From the NCBI GenBank assembly GCA_003254905.1, contig QANU01013470.1, forward strand, positions 155,207 through 219,206: DNA of 64,000 bases, in the 5' to 3' direction. This DNA comes from Nissolia schottii. Its lineage: Eukaryota > Streptophyta > Magnoliopsida > Fabales > Fabaceae. The notes under the pieces were generated by a model. It had not been told where the DNA came from. It saw only the letters and a program-made list of their open reading frames with translations, and did not search any database. The position numbers were made by a program, and so were the translations under genes. Positions 26,101 through 37,427 of the stretch are shown here, piece after piece; position 1 is the first letter of the stretch, and each line of letters starts with the position of its first letter.

Positions 26101-26462
26101 ATCAATAGTGCATGTTGTGCACCTTTGTATTACTTCTCACACACATAAAATGTGGAAGCTGTTAGTAAATTAGATGGGAATTGAAGGTCAACATTTTTTA
26201 TAGACTAGCCGGAATATTGTCATGTTAACATAAGGTTTTGGATTTGATATAGTGCTACTGGCAATCTTAATTATGCAAAGCTTGCTCATGGTGTGTGTTT
26301 CATTTTCATTTATCAAGTATCCAACGAGATACCCAACCGGGATTGTTGAGAGCAAAGGATGGATCCAAGAAACTTATGGACATGGGCTTGGAATTTATTC
26401 CCATGGAGCAAATCATTAAGGATGCCGTGGAGAGTTTGAAGAACAAAGGGTTCATTTCTTGA
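23185..26462 (+). CDS. Cinnamoyl-CoA reductase-like NAD(P)-dependent reductase, copy A, 6 exons
   Basis: Exons 23185-23293, 23389-23561, 23754-23939, 24905-25067, 25506-25692 and 26318-26462 give 320 residues, the normal length. It is an atypical short-chain dehydrogenase of the CCR/DFR group. The Rossmann motif TGGSGCIG lies at residues 8-15. The rest of the fold follows: [10 protein letters not shown], the catalytic Ser in VVVTSS (124-125), and YPLSK with Tyr159 and Lys163. The C-terminus reads [20 protein letters not shown] and ends KNKGFIS. True lignin CCRs carry NWYCYGK at the active site; here it is LWYPLSK, so the substrate is probably not feruloyl-CoA and may be another aldehyde, ketone or CoA thioester. 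The protein is expected in the cytosol, with no targeting signal. Exons 1-2 are GC-rich. Its tandem copy B differs at 11 residues. Confidence 0.92.
24075..24255 (-). repeat. SINE-like sequence in intron 3 of CCR-like gene A
   Basis: On the minus strand, GTCACATATTCAAATTC has the layout of the box B region of Au-type SINEs. It is followed by a segment recalling AACAGC...GAATGTAAGGTTTACC in those elements. The same sequence sits at the matching place in copy B, so insertion predates the duplication. Confidence 0.45.
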
Positions 26463-26672
26463 ATGATGCACCTTTATTTGGAAATCCAGTTATACCAAAG
26501 AATATATATAGACAGTTAATGGGTTGCATTATCTGAGTACTTGTGGCATATAAGTTGGGTCTGTAATATGGTTTGTTTTGTACAATACGTACGCCAAGTT
26601 TAGCGTTCGCTCTAACTTGAATAATGACCCCTTTTTTCCTTTTGAATAAACTATTGTCTTTCTGATATTAAA

Positions 26673-27120
26673 TGTTATGATATTACTATTTTATAATATT
26701 AAGTAAGTAGTTACGTATGTTACAATATTAAATTCTACAATTACACATTGTTTTAATTACTTATGAATCCTATAAATAGGATAGCATTTGTTTCTTTTAA
26801 ACTTAGTCGGAGCATTCAATAAATAAGGTACATTTGCACATATTTACCTATCTATGTTTTTGTTTTATTTCTAACATGGTATCAGAGTCATGTCATCTTC
26901 CATTAGTTTATCTTCTGGCCGTCCCTGTTTGATTCGTTGCACATAATCTCCTCTGTTGTCTTCTCTATTTTTACATATTTTCAAGCTACGCTTGCTACAC
27001 CTCCAATACCATCGTGTATGCCTATTTTCAACAAGTTCAATGTGAAAATTTCCTTGCCATACGACGCTTAGCATGCACTTACCAATTGAAGTCACTGCGT
27101 GTAGATACACACTCTTGTAG
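26673..27120 (+). mobile_element. Ty1/copia-type LTR fragment, unit A
   Basis: LTR about 26673-26876, beginning TGTTATGATATTA, with TATA box CTATAAATAGG and ending CTAACA. It is followed directly by TGGTATCAGAGTCATG, the initiator-Met-tRNA primer site typical of copia elements, and about 240 bases of leader. No protein part or second LTR is present. It is a broken fossil, shared with unit B and therefore older than the duplication. Confidence 0.7.
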
Positions 27121-27570
27121 ATGTTAAATATATAGGTAGTTGCTTTAAACAAAAAAAATGATAACAAGGAAATGTAAGAACTTCAATATGCACTACAAAA
27201 ACCATTATGTATATATCATGAGTCCTTAAATTTCTGCCACAACGAATTGGCTAGATATGAAATCCAAACAAAATTTTTGACCAACTAATAGCAAACAATT
27301 TTAATGCTGGTAGTTACATTGAGAGCAATTGTTTGTTGAGTGATTACTTAGAAACCAAAAGTTGTCATTCACACCATCTCTTATAGCATCTGGTCACTAA
27401 CTCACAATGCAATTTTTCAATGGACTAATGTTGATAAAAGTCTCCACATGATCTCCAAAGCAACAGCCTAACATGCTACTTACATTCATAATGCTACACA
27501 TGATTTGATTCTCTCTCTAAGACACTTTCTAAAGAATTAACCCCTTGATAGAATATTAACAAAGAAGATT
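27121..27570. repeat. Dispersed repeat R, copy 1
   Basis: About 440 bases from TTGCTTTAAAC to AACAAAGAAGATTC that recur with high similarity at 38900-39355. Non-coding. No terminal repeats were recognised. Confidence 0.8.
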
Positions 27571-27959
27571 CTCTCTAGACGTATTGCACCGAGCTTCCAA
27601 AGTTTCCTGATCCTTTCTTCACTCTATTCTTCCTTTCTTAGTCCCTTCCGAACCATTTCTTGCACCAGTACCTGATTATCTGTGATTCTAAAAACTTAAA
27701 AACAATACATTAAATGCATAGGTTACTCGAGATAATAAAAAGTCATTCTAAACAGTGCCTTAAATTGCAAATTTCTAAATTATGCACAAAAGAGGACAAT
27801 GTGCAAAACATCACATTTTTAGAATACAATGTTCAATTATGGAATAATAACATGGGGTATAAAACCTCCTTTCAGTTGTTAGCCTAACAATCAACTTTAA
27901 GATGACCCCTGATGTATCTGCTTACTTGTTCTTAGCGCTCCTAGCATATTCGTGCTCAA
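27571..27959. other. Spacer between repeat R and the MuDR fragment
   Basis: AT-rich, no gene recognised. Confidence 0.5.
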
Positions 27960-28430
27960 TCTTGAATGCCTTCACCACAAACAAACTAAACTAGTCACCT
28001 CACACCACGAACAATAAATCTTCCATTTACAACCCTGACTTGAACACTTAGCCCTTTGTCTCACCTTATCATTCTTAATCCATTTGAATGATCTACCAAG
28101 GAAACTATTGTAGTCCTTCATTGCATCTCTAAACATATTAAGAGTTGGAAACTCCATCCCTTTATCTAAAGTGACGTCCAAATTTAGCATGTTCAATAAA
28201 TTAAGGCAGCACAAGCTTTCTTCGACCACTTTCTTGTTCATCATCTAATGAAATGAAATAGGGCGTCTAAGTTCTTTAGATTTGTAACCCCCTCCATTTG
28301 CTTCATCGTCGCTACTATCCGGCCAAGGTTCCCTAATAATAGGCTGATCATAGAATCCAAGAATCTCAACGTCACTCTCCTCACTATCCTCACTACTTGA
28401 ATATTACCTATCCGTTATATCGTTAAACGC
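27960..28430 (-). mobile_element. MuDR transposase N-terminal fragment
   Basis: On the minus strand an acidic lead region (SSEDSEESDVEILGFYDQP) is followed, after one stop, by FPTLNMFRDAMKDYN and KWIKNDKVRQRAKC. This is the N-terminal DNA-binding domain of MuDR-type transposases. The core and SWIM domains do not follow in the right direction, so it is an isolated fragment distinct from the neighbouring MULE remnant. Confidence 0.75.
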
Positions 28431-28649
28431 CTAAGTTGCTTAGACTCTATCGCTTGCATATGTGTATGTATGCCTTCTTAAACACGCATGGATCATATTT
28501 GATGAATCAGTAAGGAAAGGAAAAAGTTTTAAATGGGTTCATATTTTCTATTAAAGAATATTTTCAAAGATAATATGGGGCTAAAAGTATCCCAACCAAC
28601 GCAGTTAACAACCATGTGAGCATTGTTTACGACTTAAGCGTAAGCAGCT

Positions 28650-30300
28650 AGTAAGGGTGTTACATTAAGCATCTTGGATTACCTTTGTGAGATTGAACTT
28701 TCGGTTTAAGAATCAAAGGACAAGTGTTATTCATTAGTTGCTTTCTCACATTTTCCTTTTGGCTAAGAGTTAACTCTTGGTACTTTGAACCTAATTCTTC
28801 AACAAGTGTAACCCATTGCTCTTCTTGGTCATCAACTCCTTTGTCAATATTGAAAAAAAGAAGTGTTATCAATTCTCCATTGTGAATGCACATCATTAAG
28901 CTCCAACACTTGTTTTCTAGTCTTTCTTATTTTGTGCGCACAAGGAAGATCCAAAGTTTTGGAAAATCGATTCTTATTTTGTGCGCACAAGGAAGATCCA
29001 AAGTTTTGGAAAATCGATCTTTACAAGTAGGGGTCAACAAATTATAGTGTGCTAATTTTTATTGTTCCAACAGCATCTTCAGCATACGTAGATGCACACG
29101 TAATGATATTATTGAAGTAACGAGTGAGAAATTCATGAGGCACACTAATCCTTTCACTAGAAAGTCTAGCTTTGGTTTCTTGAAATTGATTTTCTATTGC
29201 ATGACAAATTTTATCTTTCACAACATGAAGATCACTGTTAGAAACTTGAAGATACCCTTTCAAATTAGCATGCACACCATTAGCTCTTGATGTTACACGG
29301 TTCTCAAAATGAGCACACTTTATTGACCAGACATTAACAAACTTTTCTTTATAATCAAGCCAAATACTCTTAATGTAATTTAAGAATATGAGCATACCTT
29401 CTATATATAGTCGTTTTCAAAAATAACACAATGCTTCATAAAAGGATGTCTCATCTAGAGAATATATCAAATTTGTCCAATAACTTCGTAATTTGTTGCC
29501 TTCTCAAAATGGCGTTTGTAGTGTGCAGGAATGTTTTTTTTTTCAATATGCAATGCATAACAGATTTGCAGTTCGTGGAAAGACATAATATATAGCATTC
29601 ATCAATGATAGTGCTCTATCTGAAACAATAACCAATGGATGTTTTTCAGCTTCCAAAATTTGACTAAACTTTGTGAGTGCCCATTCATAATCTTGTTCCC
29701 TTTCCTTTTTCATGAAAACAAAGCAAGAGTAGAAAGAAATGTTAAAACTTGAAACCCTTATAATATCAAGCAATGGCATTTGGTACCTATTGATTTTGTA
29801 AGTGCAACCATGACAAAAATGTTTGAGTAGCTCCTCGTCAGTGCGATGAAATTTGGATGTGTCAAAAACAAATGTGCCAAGTGCTCATCTTGGTCATATT
29901 CAACATCATACATCTTGGTCATTATGAGTCAAGATGATGTCTTTCTTTTTCTTTGCTCTAGTGAAATATGAAAGCCTCTGTAGTTTCCTCCTCTATCACA
30001 TCCAATGATGACATATCTATCTTATTTAGACCTTCAAATGATTGTTGTACACCTTGTGAAAATCCAATACTATAAACATTATTAAGAAGTTCTTCTCGAT
30101 TTTCAAATGACTTGTTATGAAGTTCATTGAAACTATTTTCCACAATATTTTTTTGAGAATTAGGACATAGTTCTTGCAAATTATCTTCAAAAGATAACAC
30201 AACATTAAAAAAAATTATTAAATTCCAAATTGTTAAATGATCAATTCGACAATTTAAATAATAAGCAATTATGTGAGTGGGGAAAATGATAAGCGATAGA
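28650..30300 (-). mobile_element. MULE (MuDR/FAR1-like) transposase remnant, copy B
   Basis: Duplicate of the remnant at 20715-22320. The core is a little better preserved (MPLLDIIRVSSFNISFYSCF, EWALTKFSQILEAEKHP, VIVSDRALSLMNAIYYVFPR near 29540-29780). Frame changes break it elsewhere. A tandem duplication of about 50 bases at about 28925-29020 (CTTATTTTGTGCGCACAAGG) is present here but absent from copy A. Confidence 0.8.
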
Positions 30301-31000
30301 ACCACACATGGTTATCAAAATTGCTTTTTAACTCGTAAACGTAGTAAAATCGAGTTAATTCGGATGTAAACTTGTTTCTGAGTAAAGTCGGCTAAACTCA
30401 AGTAAACTCGCATAAAATCTCGAGTTTATTGCCGAGCTCACGAGTTTACTTCAGTTGTGTTTTTTTTTTTAGGACAAAATAAGCAAAACGAAGTCGTTTT
30501 GCATGTCTCTAAATTTTTAGATTTGAGGCGTTTGAGTACTGTTTAAGTGATTTAGTGGCTAAAACAAGTTATACATGCAAAGACATTTTGACAAACACCT
30601 CTTGAGCTCCCGCATCAAATATGAAAAGTACCACTATTGTACTATTCCTTTTCGGAATTTGGTAAATTGCCAAAGGCAGATAGAATATACAATTCAAAAG
30701 GAAATAAATCAACACATAAACAAGGAAAACCAGAAAGACCTCCCTCTCAATTATCATCGTGAATAAAACAATTAGTGTGATTGCCAATTCCAATAGAGGG
30801 AGGAGGCGTGTCAATAGCCTCTCCCTAACTAATCATATCTTGCCTTATAAGCTTGGCAGTTTTGTAATTAAGAAAAAAAAGGAAAGAAAAGTAAAATTAT
30901 CATCAATTCATTGTCAGGTTAATGTGTGGAGTGTGTTGGCCATCTGGGAAAGGCAAGCACACTGTTTTCACTGCTGTCAGTTGTCACACACTCAACTCTC
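30301..31000. promoter_or_regulatory. Upstream region of CCR-like gene B
   Basis: From about 30746 to the start codon it is essentially identical to unit A. The block 30305-30560, rich in CTCGAGTTTA-type motifs and their complements, is private to unit B. Confidence 0.55.
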
Positions 31001-34000
31001 ATGTCCGCAGTGGTCTGCGTCACCGGCGGCAGCGGCTGCATTGGCTCGTGGCTGGTCCACCTCCTCCTCACCCGCGGCTACACCGTTCACGCCACCGTCA
31101 AAGACCTCAGTTCACTTCCCCTTCCCCCACACACTCAATTTCTTCACTTACAATCTCATCCATCTCCTTCTTATTTCTTCTTCTTCTTCTTCTCTTAATC
31201 GCAGACGATGACGCCGAGACGAAGCATCTAGAAGCTCTCGAAGGAGCCCCCGAGCGGCTCCGCCTCTTCCAGATGGACCTCCTCCGCTACGACACCATCG
31301 CCGCCGCCGTCCACGGCTGCGCCGGCGTCTTCCACCTCGCCTCTCCCTGCATCGTCGACCATGTCCAAGATCCTCAGGTACAAAAAGAACAAAAAATAAA
31401 AGCCGAATAAAAATGCGAGTGAATGCTCAAATTTGTTCTCCAAAATACATGCAGAACATCTAACTGGCCTTCCAAAAAATTTTGGTATCAATTGAGTACA
31501 TAAAATCACCAATCAATTTGAGAATTTAAACTAATGTTCAAACGTACGTTAAAATCACCCATCTTAGTTTTCGAATGTTTTATTTAATTATTTATTATAT
31601 TATAGTTTTTCCTTCTATTACCATGTTTTTGTGAAGGTATCATTACCTCAGAAATAAATAATTTGAGTTAGTGAGTCACGTGACGAAATATTAATGTTAT
31701 GGTGGTATCGATACTCTTGAATTTTATGGTTTATCGAAGTAAACTCCTTATTTTATTTATATTTTTGGTTGTAGAAGGAGCTTTTGGACCCTGCGATTAA
31801 GGGGACCGTGAACGTGCTTGCTGCGGCGAAGGAAGCAGGGGTGCAGCGCGTGGTGGTCACGTCATCGACCTCGGCGATCACGCCGAGCCCCGGTTGGCCT
31901 TCTGATGTTGTCAAGAGGGAGGAATGTTGGACTGATATTGAATACTGCAAGCAAAAGGGGGTGAGGGTTCTTTGGTTCTCTCTATTTGCTTTCTTCTGTG
32001 GGTGTTATTAAGTACCCATAGAGTGTATTTCAAGTGAATAAAAAAAATGGTGTATTTCAAGTTGAAATAGCTTATGTTCAGAATTCAGAAGATCAAAAAG
32101 ACAAAAATGGATTACCAATGCTCCCATTGATGGAATCTGGTAAACCTTACATTCACAATAAAAACTGCTCTTAGGATTTGAATATGTGACTTTTGGATCA
32201 TAAAGCAGCAACTTAAGCTCCAGTAATGTTGGAACTTTCTTATGACTGCTGCCTGCTGAGCCCTTGGGACTCTCTAAAAACTGCTATAGAATAGTCATAA
32301 TAGTATTGGTTTGTAAAATGATGTAAAAGTTGTTCTGAATTAGGACAAGTTGGAAGAATAGTATTTGGTAAAGCTGCTTTTAGAATCTAAAATAATTATA
32401 ATAGACATAAATATTAAAGATAGTAGTTAATAGACATAATGAACATATTTTTACTTAAGGTTATAATGAACATAATTATTTAAGATTATATTGGTTTTTA
32501 AAAAAAAATAATAATAAAACTTAAAGAGTTCAAACCAACTTTAAAAAGTACTTCATGAAGGTTTTCAAGAGCACCCGTGACTTCTAAAAGCCAAGAGTAA
32601 AAGTTCCCTAACTTTTTGTGTTTACCAAACCTAGAAAATTGATGTATGCTTCTGTAGAACACCTCTCAGAAAACTTTATCCCTGTTGTGTCAAAACTTAC
32701 CCTCAAAAGTTTAATAAGGCAGATTTTATTTAAAAAGGAAAATACAGGTTGGAAGATATAGTCGACTCCACTTAATGAAAGGGCTTAGTTGTAGTCATAT
32801 ATCCTAGAAAATACAAACATGTTTTTGGTGTGTTGTGACAGTGAGTTTAGTGTTTTTTAAAATTGCATTTGAACTTCTGTTCCTGTCTGTTATGGATCAG
32901 TTGTGGTATTCGTTGTCCAAGACTTTAGCTGAGAAAGCTGCTTGGGATTTTGCCAAGGAGAGTGGCTTGGATGTTGTGGTGGTGAATCCTGGCACCGTGT
33001 TGGGCCCTATTATTTCACCTAGACTTAATGCCAGCATGATCTTGCTTGTTCGCCTTCTTCAAGGTATGCATATAGGTGGCCAAGGAGCTGATCGTTTACA
33101 AATTCATCATGGAACAGAAGGAGCACCTTTGATCTTGGCTTAGATGTGTGTGGTTTCTTTTCTGCAATTTTCTTTCTGAAAATTGACTGTGAATTGGTGA
33201 AGCCGCTTAATACAGAAATGCTAGAATGGTACCAAAGTTTCAAAGTATGTTGGCCGGAAGATCATAAGAAGCTCTGCTGTAGCATAGTGGATAGGGCACT
33301 TGGCCTTCGTCGTGGAACTGCTCTCCCAAATGCTTAAGGAGAGATATCTGAATGTTTATGAAAGCTTAACAGATTTGATTATGTCAAAATCATTTTAGAG
33401 GCATTTAGGCTCTACCAAGTCTAAGTTGTTGACCTGAGTACTGATATTGAAAATTTATATGTTGCTAACAATTTGATTTTGCTCATGACTCCATGTTGCA
33501 GGTTGCACCGAAACATATGAGGACATTTTTATGGGATCAAGCCACTTTAACGATGTAGCTTTGGCACATATTTTGGTGTATGAGAACAAATCTGCAACTG
33601 GTAGGCATTTGTGTGTTGAAGCTATCTCTCACTATGGTGACTTTGTGGCAAAAGTTGCGGAAGTTTATCCAGAATATAATGTGCCTAGGTAAGTAAACCA
33701 CATGTTCGCTAGAAGTATTGATAATACAACACAGTCCTCTTTGGGTAAGTAATTTAGGAATGTTATGTATATTTATTTTGTACGGGGCAGCATGCCAACT
33801 CACATCCTATCCGCTATTGAATGAGATTCTATTGGGGCGTGGACAATATTGAAATCCCATCAAATGATAGATAGGGTGTGAATTTGTTAGTAATTATGAA
33901 ATTAGTGTCCATAGGGGCTAGGTTCTTGATGAGTCATTGAAGAAACTGTTCATTTATTAATTCTTATTCTGAACATCAAGCAAGAGCACTGGTTCACTCA

Positions 34001-34469
34001 TGCACCAACTAATCAGTCTTGTATGCCATCAATCATTAACCAGGATGTAGTGTTTTATGCAAGTTCTGAACTATTTGTTGTATGCTGCATAGATTTTTGT
34101 TGCAATGAATAGTGCATGTTGTGCACCTCTGTATTATTACTTCTCACACACACAAAATGTGGAAGTTGTTAGTAAATTAGATGGGAATTGAAGGTCAACA
34201 TTTTTTATAGACTAGCCGGAATATTGTCATGTTAACATAAGGTTTTGGATTTGATATAGTGCTACTGGCAATCTTAATTATGCAAAGCTGGCTCATGGTG
34301 TGTGTTTCATTTTCATTTATCAAGTATCCAACGAGATACCCAACCGGGATTGTTGAGAGCAAAGGATGGATCCAAGAAACTTATGGACATGGGCTTGGAA
34401 TTTATTCCCATGGAGCAAATCATTAAGGATGCTGTGGAGAGCTTGAAGAACAAAGGGTTCATTTCTTGA
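31001..34469 (+). CDS. Cinnamoyl-CoA reductase-like NAD(P)-dependent reductase, copy B, 6 exons
   Basis: Exons 31001-31109, 31205-31377, 31775-31960, 32901-33063, 33502-33688 and 34325-34469 match copy A exactly in length and phase and give 320 residues. The Rossmann motif, catalytic Ser, Tyr159 and Lys163 are kept. Differences from copy A are Q to H in the IVD(Q/H)VQDPQ stretch, M106V, I126T, E156G, P160S (active site now YSLSK), N to S after KE, M to L and V to I in the GTVxGP stretch, M to L in NASMI(M/L), F to I in YED(F/I)F, and V to S in MGS(V/S)HF. All but the first lie in exons 3-5. The frame is open throughout, so both copies look functional. Promoter identity to copy A suggests shared expression unless distal elements differ. 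Confidence 0.92.
32096..32280 (-). repeat. SINE-like sequence in intron 3 of CCR-like gene B
   Basis: Duplicate of the SINE-like sequence in copy A, in the same place and orientation, with box B-like CATATTCAAATCC. Confidence 0.45.
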
Positions 34470-34692
34470 ATGATGCACCTTTATTTGGAAATCCAGTTAT
34501 ATCATAGAATATATATAGACCGTGATGGGTTGCATTATTTGAGTACTTGTGGCATATAAGTTTGGGCTGTAAATAAGTTGTGGCATATAAGTTTGTTTTG
34601 TACAATACGTACGCCAAGTTTAGCGTTCACTCTAACTTGAATAATGACCCCCTTTTTCCTTTTGAATAAACTATTGTCTTTCTGATATTAAA

Positions 34693-35170
34693 TGTTATGA
34701 TATTATTATGTTATAATACTTAAGTTGTTACGTATGTTACAATATTAAATTCTACAGTGGCACATTGTTTTAATTACTTATATGTATCCTATAAATAGGA
34801 TAGCATTTTTTTTCTTTTATACTTAATCGGAACATTCAATAAATTAAGTACATTTGCACATATTTAGATATCTGTGTTTTTGTTTTATTTCTAACATGGT
34901 ATCAAAGTCATGACATCTTCCATGAGTTTATCTTCTGCTTCTATTGTTGTAGAGATTAAGCTTTCCATTCATTTTTTTGCCATTCCTGTTTGATTCGTTG
35001 CACATAATCTCCTCTGTTGTCTTCTCTATTTTTCATATTTTCGAGCTACGTTTGTTATGCCTCCCTTACCATCGTGTTTGCCTCTTTTCAACAAGTTCAA
35101 TGTTAAAATTTCCTTGCCATATGACGCTTTAGCACCACTGCGAGTGGATACACACTCTTTTTTCATATTT
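34693..35170 (+). mobile_element. Ty1/copia-type LTR fragment, unit B
   Basis: LTR about 34693-34896, with primer-site-like TGGTATCAAAGTCATG and about 270 bases of leader. It is the duplicate of the unit A fragment, broken and without protein parts. A short extra segment in the leader distinguishes it from unit A. Confidence 0.7.
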
Positions 35171-36480
35171 GTTTTTGCCCTCTCTTGTTGACAGTCCAAG
35201 TCTTTGTTCACTACACTGCTACCACCATGTTATATTGACCCAAGCTTGACGGCAAAGTTTTTCTCTCATAAATCGTTACACAAGCTGCCACGTGCCTTTG
35301 GAAATTCCAACACGTGGTGAAACTAGCCTCTTGTAGCACCTATTGTGTGTCCTTTTGAACTGCATCAACTGTCCATGTGTCATGATAATCCTTGTACACG
35401 GGTGCTACTCTAGATGTAGCCCTAACCCATTTTCTTGACTAGTGTCTTGACTTGCAACCTACTCTGCCGACGGGGCCTCCTATTGCTAATGTGTCACCTA
35501 AGACGTGTTCTCGTGGCTAACATGGCATGCTGTTGGCGCATGTTTACGTGGTAGCAAGGAATATCCTTCCCAAGGTTTTTCAGTGTTTTGAATATATTTT
35601 TGGATCCTTTTTCCAAAAATCTACTTTGAAATTGCATTTTTCCAAAACAAAAAAAAAAAAAAGAATTATCATATGAAGAAGATTGTTGTCTTTATTGGTT
35701 TTGACCATTCCCTTGCTGGTTTTGTCCATCCCAAATCATTTTTTTTAACTAGTTTCGCCTAGTGTTCAAATTTGTTGTCTTTGTTGCCTCAGTGTAGTCT
35801 TGATGTTGCCTTTGCTCTCCTGGTTCTTTTACAAAAGTCCAAACTCTTTCTTGTTGCTAGGTCAACCTAACTCAAACCGTTACCTCTCTTAGTACCTTTA
35901 CTAGTTCATTATAACAAAATTTGCATAAATTGTACTATGAAGCTTAGTACAATTTATGCAGATTTTGTTGTAACGAAGGAGTAGTCTTGTGGAGCTGATA
36001 GATCTAAAAGCTTAATATCAAGACTACCATTGTTTAGATCTACAAGATCTTCAAGGGCGAATTAGTCTCGATGGTGTTTTACACAACGCGATTCAAGTAT
36101 CAATGAAGAAAAGGTTTGGCAGTGGGACTTTGATGAGAAGGAATCACCGGTACTATTATGGAACGTGTTGATCAGAGACCACATGGTGAAGAATATGGTG
36201 ATGCAGAGTGAAGAATTTTTGGATTAATTTTATAATGAATCTCCCATAGTTTCTGAACTGTGTTATTGTAGATGCAGAAAAGGAGGAGATCAAACTATAG
36301 TGTACAGGGAGCGTTAGATTATTTTATAAGTCTTATTTTTTAACCGTTGATGTCTTTGTTATCTTATGTGGTGAAATATTCAAAGACCATCGCTAATGTT
36401 GGCCAAACAAGTACCAGGACAAAAGCAGCCCCATCTCTACACAAGGATCAAACAAGTGAGTTGAGTGATGAGTGGAGTAA
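35171..36480. other. Intergenic, contains hairpin and a coding-like fragment
   Basis: No complete gene. Features inside are the hairpin at 35909-35973 and a plus-strand coding-like stretch at about 36095-36225 (SINEEKVWQWDFDEKESP, LLWNVLIRDHMVKNMVMQSE) of no recognised family. The first 400 bases may continue the retroelement leader. Confidence 0.4.
35909..35973. repeat. 28-bp stem, 9-base loop hairpin
   Basis: Arms 35909-35936 and 35946-35973 pair at 26 of 28 positions; the two exceptions are T/C differences that form G:U pairs in RNA. The loop is ATGAAGCTT. It could be a foldback transposon relic or an inverted-repeat RNA locus. No function is implied by the sequence alone. Confidence 0.85.
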
Positions 36481-36858
36481 TGCTACGCGAACAATATATA
36501 TTTGGACAATAAATATGGACACTTAATTAAAAAATAAAATTCATTAATTAAAAAAATATTTCTTCTCTCTTCTATTCTCACTCTCTTTTTCTTGTCTCCC
36601 ACTCTCAGTTTCACTCTCACTCTCACTCTGAGGATCACTCCTTCTTCCTCTTCCTCCTCCTCTGCATCTTTATGTTCGTCAGCTCCTTCAAGTTTAGGTA
36701 CTTGTTCTTCTTTTGGTTCTTGTTCTTCTTTCCATAACTTTGTTGCCAGTATTGATTTTTTTAAGATGTTGATTTTCGTGTTAGTTTCTCTGCTTTATAC
36801 TGTTGGTTTCTTCATTCTAAGATGTTGGTTTCTTTTGGCGTGTTGGTTTACTGGTACT

Positions 36859-37095
36859 TGTTAAACATCGTGGAGAAACAGATAAATAGGACGCAGAAAA
36901 ATATAGGAGAAAGATAGAAAACAGAGAAAGTATGATTGTGTATATTGAGTTGTCAATTCACAATAGATGGTGAGCCTATTTATATGCTGAAAACTAAACG
37001 GCGAAAACACAACGGCCAAAAATAAATTACAATCAATTTAAAAGATTATAATTAAATCAAATCAAATCATTTACAATCATAAATTATTCTTAACA
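36859..37095 (-). repeat. TRIM LTR (downstream copy)
   Basis: Direct repeat of 237 bases, next to the purine tract. Confidence 0.85.
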
Positions 37096-37427
37096 CTCTC
37101 CCTCAAGTTAAAGCTCCCCGAACTTTAAGCTTGTCATAGTTCAACGGATCCAGAGGGCTGAGTGGAGCGGAACCAACAAAACGAAGACAACAGTGGCTGG
37201 GCGGAACCAGCGAAGGTAACAACGGAGGCAACATTAGGAGTTGGGCGGAACCAACAAAGGCAACATCGAGAGCTAGACGGAACTAGCAAAGACAACAACG
37301 ATAGGCAACAATCGAGACTACACGGAGGCAAATTAAGTCAACATCAAGATTATGTGGAGGCGGTTAAGGGGAAAATTGGCGGAAGCAGGAATATGGGTTC
37401 AAGGTGGTAACCATGACTGTGATACCA

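Larger units (their letters stand above)
20795..27120. repeat. Tandem segmental duplication, unit A
   Basis: Unit A holds MULE remnant, CCR-like gene A and a copia-type LTR fragment. The same order and orientation recur in unit B (28665-35170), offset by 7816 bases at the gene starts. Similarity begins at the MULE tail (AAGCATCTTG(A/G)ATTACC) and continues past the LTR fragment. Confidence 0.9.
28665..35170. repeat. Tandem segmental duplication, unit B
   Basis: Second unit of the MULE remnant, CCR-like gene and copia LTR block. It differs from unit A by point changes and indels, including a different stretch at about 30305-30560 and roughly 200 extra bases in intron 2 of the reductase gene. 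Confidence 0.9.

Noticed and set aside
26871-27167. Minus-strand open frame of 98 residues at 26.9-27.2 kb
   Set aside because: It lies antisense over the copia LTR end and leader, with no protein resemblance.
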